Source: Desulfobacterales bacterium
GTDB lineage: Bacteria; Desulfobacterota; Desulfobacteria; Desulfobacterales; SURF-7
Direction of reading: 5' to 3'
Length of the DNA: 64,000 nt
NCBI GenBank assembly: GCA_028277765.1
Contig: JANQFQ010000135.1
Location: forward strand, 1-64,000
In this document: one piece after another, positions 63,081-64,000 of the stretch
Numbering within the stretch: the first letter of the stretch is position 1
How the letters are laid out: every line of letters begins with the position of its first letter
The notes under the pieces: model-generated
The model's database searches: none
Told to the model about the DNA's origin: nothing
What the model saw: only the letters and a program-made list of their open reading frames with translations
Made by a program: the position numbers and the translations under genes

Positions 63081-63277
63081 AAACAGATGAAATAAATATT
63101 TGCCAAGAGAAAAGGGACATCCTATATCCTTTTTGGCAAATCAAAACAAGTCTAGTATACCAAGTAGTTGAATGGCTCTATCCTTTGCTTCATTCCTCTC
63201 CTGTCATTTTTTATTCGTATTTTAAAACCTGATGTTCCCCTTTAAAAACAAATTCTTTGTATGAAATAAGATTCTTT

Positions 63278-63437
63278 TGATAAATCTCCCCCAGCCCCTC
63301 TTTGAAAAAGAGGGGAGCAAATCTTCCCCCTTTTTCAAAAGGGGGACCGAGGGGGATTTCTTTTGAAACAGTAAACATTTCATGCTTTGTTGTGATCTTA
63401 CGAACATGATAGTTTATGAGAAATGCGTTAAAACCCG
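63278..63437 (-). repeat. ~150-bp dispersed repeat, copy 2 (inverted relative to 15348-15500)
   Basis: In reverse orientation the block reads GCATTTCTCATAAACTATC, then the CCCCCTCGGTCCCCC and CCCCTCTTTTTCAAAGAGGGG tracts, then GGGGAGATTTATCAAA, as in copy 1. Small ORFs across it are repeat artefacts. It lies between the PH-like gene and the amidohydrolase gene. Confidence 0.8.
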
Positions 63438-63615
63438 ACAACCAGAATATTGACTAAGGATGAGCAATGTGGATCAGGACTTGTATGACTGGGTAATTCG
63501 CATCCCTAAAAACTCCCCAATCTAATAGGGTTGTCAAAAATATTTTTTATGAGACAATGTCCCTCAAATGAACCAATAACATTAAAATCAGTATCAAAGA
63601 GAAAGGAGTTTTAGG

Positions 63616-64000
63616 ATGAAAAGAAGATTTTTTATTAAAACAGTAATAGCAGCGATAATCGTTTTATTTAGTTTTTGTTCAATAGGGGCCTTTGCGGGAA
63701 ATTCTCCGGAGCCTAATAGTAAAGCATCCATTGAGAAAAACTGGCGTGGACTGAAAAAGAAAACACGAAATTGGAAAAAATGCACAAGACCGAAAAGAAA
63801 AATTGATATCCACGGGCATTTTCATTCACCGGTGATTTTTGATGCAATAGAGAGTATCTGCGGAGAAAAAGCTGGGCCCGGGTGGAGGCTTCTGCAAATG
63901 CAAACACCAACATATATGCAGACATTTAACATTGAGGAAAGATTGGCATGGATGGATGAATTTGGTATCGAAAAAACGGTCTTTTCATTCCCTTCAACCT
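63616..64000 (+). CDS. Exported amidohydrolase-family protein, C-terminus cut by the window edge
   Basis: AAAGGAG lies before ATG 63616. The open frame runs to the window end (128 codons). A signal peptide (KRRFFIKTVIAAIIVLFSFC, possible lipoprotein cysteine) is followed by a basic stretch and KIDIHGHFHSPVIFDAI. The DIHGHFH segment holds the two metal-binding histidines that begin amidohydrolase-2 (aminocarboxymuconate-semialdehyde-decarboxylase-like) proteins. Export is unusual for this family, whose members are mostly cytoplasmic. Confidence 0.65.
   Translation, partial: MKRRFFIKTVIAAIIVLFSFCSIGAFAGNSPEPNSKASIEKNWRGLKKKTRNWKKCTRPKRKIDIHGHFHSPVIFDAIESICGEKAGPGWRLLQMQTPTYMQTFNIEERLAWMDEFGIEKTVFSFPST

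Noticed and set aside
63211-63441. Minus-strand ORFs in the 63.3-kb repeat
   Set aside because: They are produced by the dispersed repeat, whose copy at 15.4 kb does not preserve a reading frame.

Overview
The window looks like chromosomal DNA of an AT-rich, Gram-negative, anaerobic bacterium, most plausibly Desulfobacterota (Desulfobacterales-like). The indications are a FadL-type outer-membrane protein, several radical SAM enzymes, a complete two-subunit P-protein glycine cleavage system with its own lipoylation genes, many PAS/HD-GYP/GGDEF/PilZ and chemoreceptor genes, fumarate-reductase-like soluble flavoproteins, and many dispersed intergenic repeats. No rRNA or tRNA gene, CRISPR array, prophage or complete IS element was recognised. 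The taxonomic assignment is inference.

Layout. 1-7.0 kb: partial FadL-type porin, diguanylate cyclase, amino-acid permease fused to two universal stress domains with a small upstream membrane ORF, peroxiredoxin and aldo/keto reductase. 7.0-11.8 kb: a MITE-like element, then a multi-PAS LuxR-type regulator, a PilZ protein and a chemoreceptor. 12.0-18.5 kb: a tight co-directional run of a PflX-like radical SAM protein, a Ycf46-like AAA ATPase, a DUF1257-like protein, a DUF2997-like protein, a zinc-ribbon membrane protein ending in a signal-peptidase fold without its catalytic residues, a TPR protein and a PilT-like ATPase. 18.7-23.6 kb: a small ORF, a second chemoreceptor, a zinc-ribbon protein, an SDR, and a DUF2953/GerW(YtfJ) pair. 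23.8-31.6 kb: a roughly symmetrical accessory module of flavoprotein (-), MerR-TetR double-HTH regulator (-), a monomethylamine-methyltransferase (MtmB) homologue with no pyrrolysine codon (+), flavoprotein (+) and SDR (+), with inverted copies of a ~100-bp repeat around the regulator and the MtmB-like gene.

31.7-41 kb: RRM protein, cold-shock protein with terminator, B12-binding radical SAM protein, FKBP isomerase, SGNH-hydrolase/TPR membrane protein, a putative EBP-like membrane protein beside a MarR regulator that starts over a 19-bp-arm palindrome, and a PAS-HD-GYP phosphodiesterase. 41-51.4 kb: MITE-like element, exported TPR protein, membrane proteins, glycogen phosphorylase, SRPBCC protein, a DUF1778-GNAT toxin-antitoxin pair with a candidate operator, a YceH-like protein and two tandem chemoreceptors. 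51.5-59.7 kb: lpd, divergent from gcvT-gcvH-gcvPA-gcvPB and then lipB-lipA, a self-contained glycine decarboxylation/lipoylation locus. 59.8-64 kb: HEAT-repeat protein, a decayed membrane-protein gene, a PH-like/zinc-ribbon membrane protein, and the start of an exported amidohydrolase.

The most unusual points are the pyrrolysine-free MtmB homologue with a dedicated regulator and flanking flavoproteins, and the Ycf46/DUF1257/DUF2997 operon that also carries a degenerate signal peptidase and a PilT-like ATPase. Family calls come from reading translated sequence and remembered family motifs. No database search or computed alignment was run.
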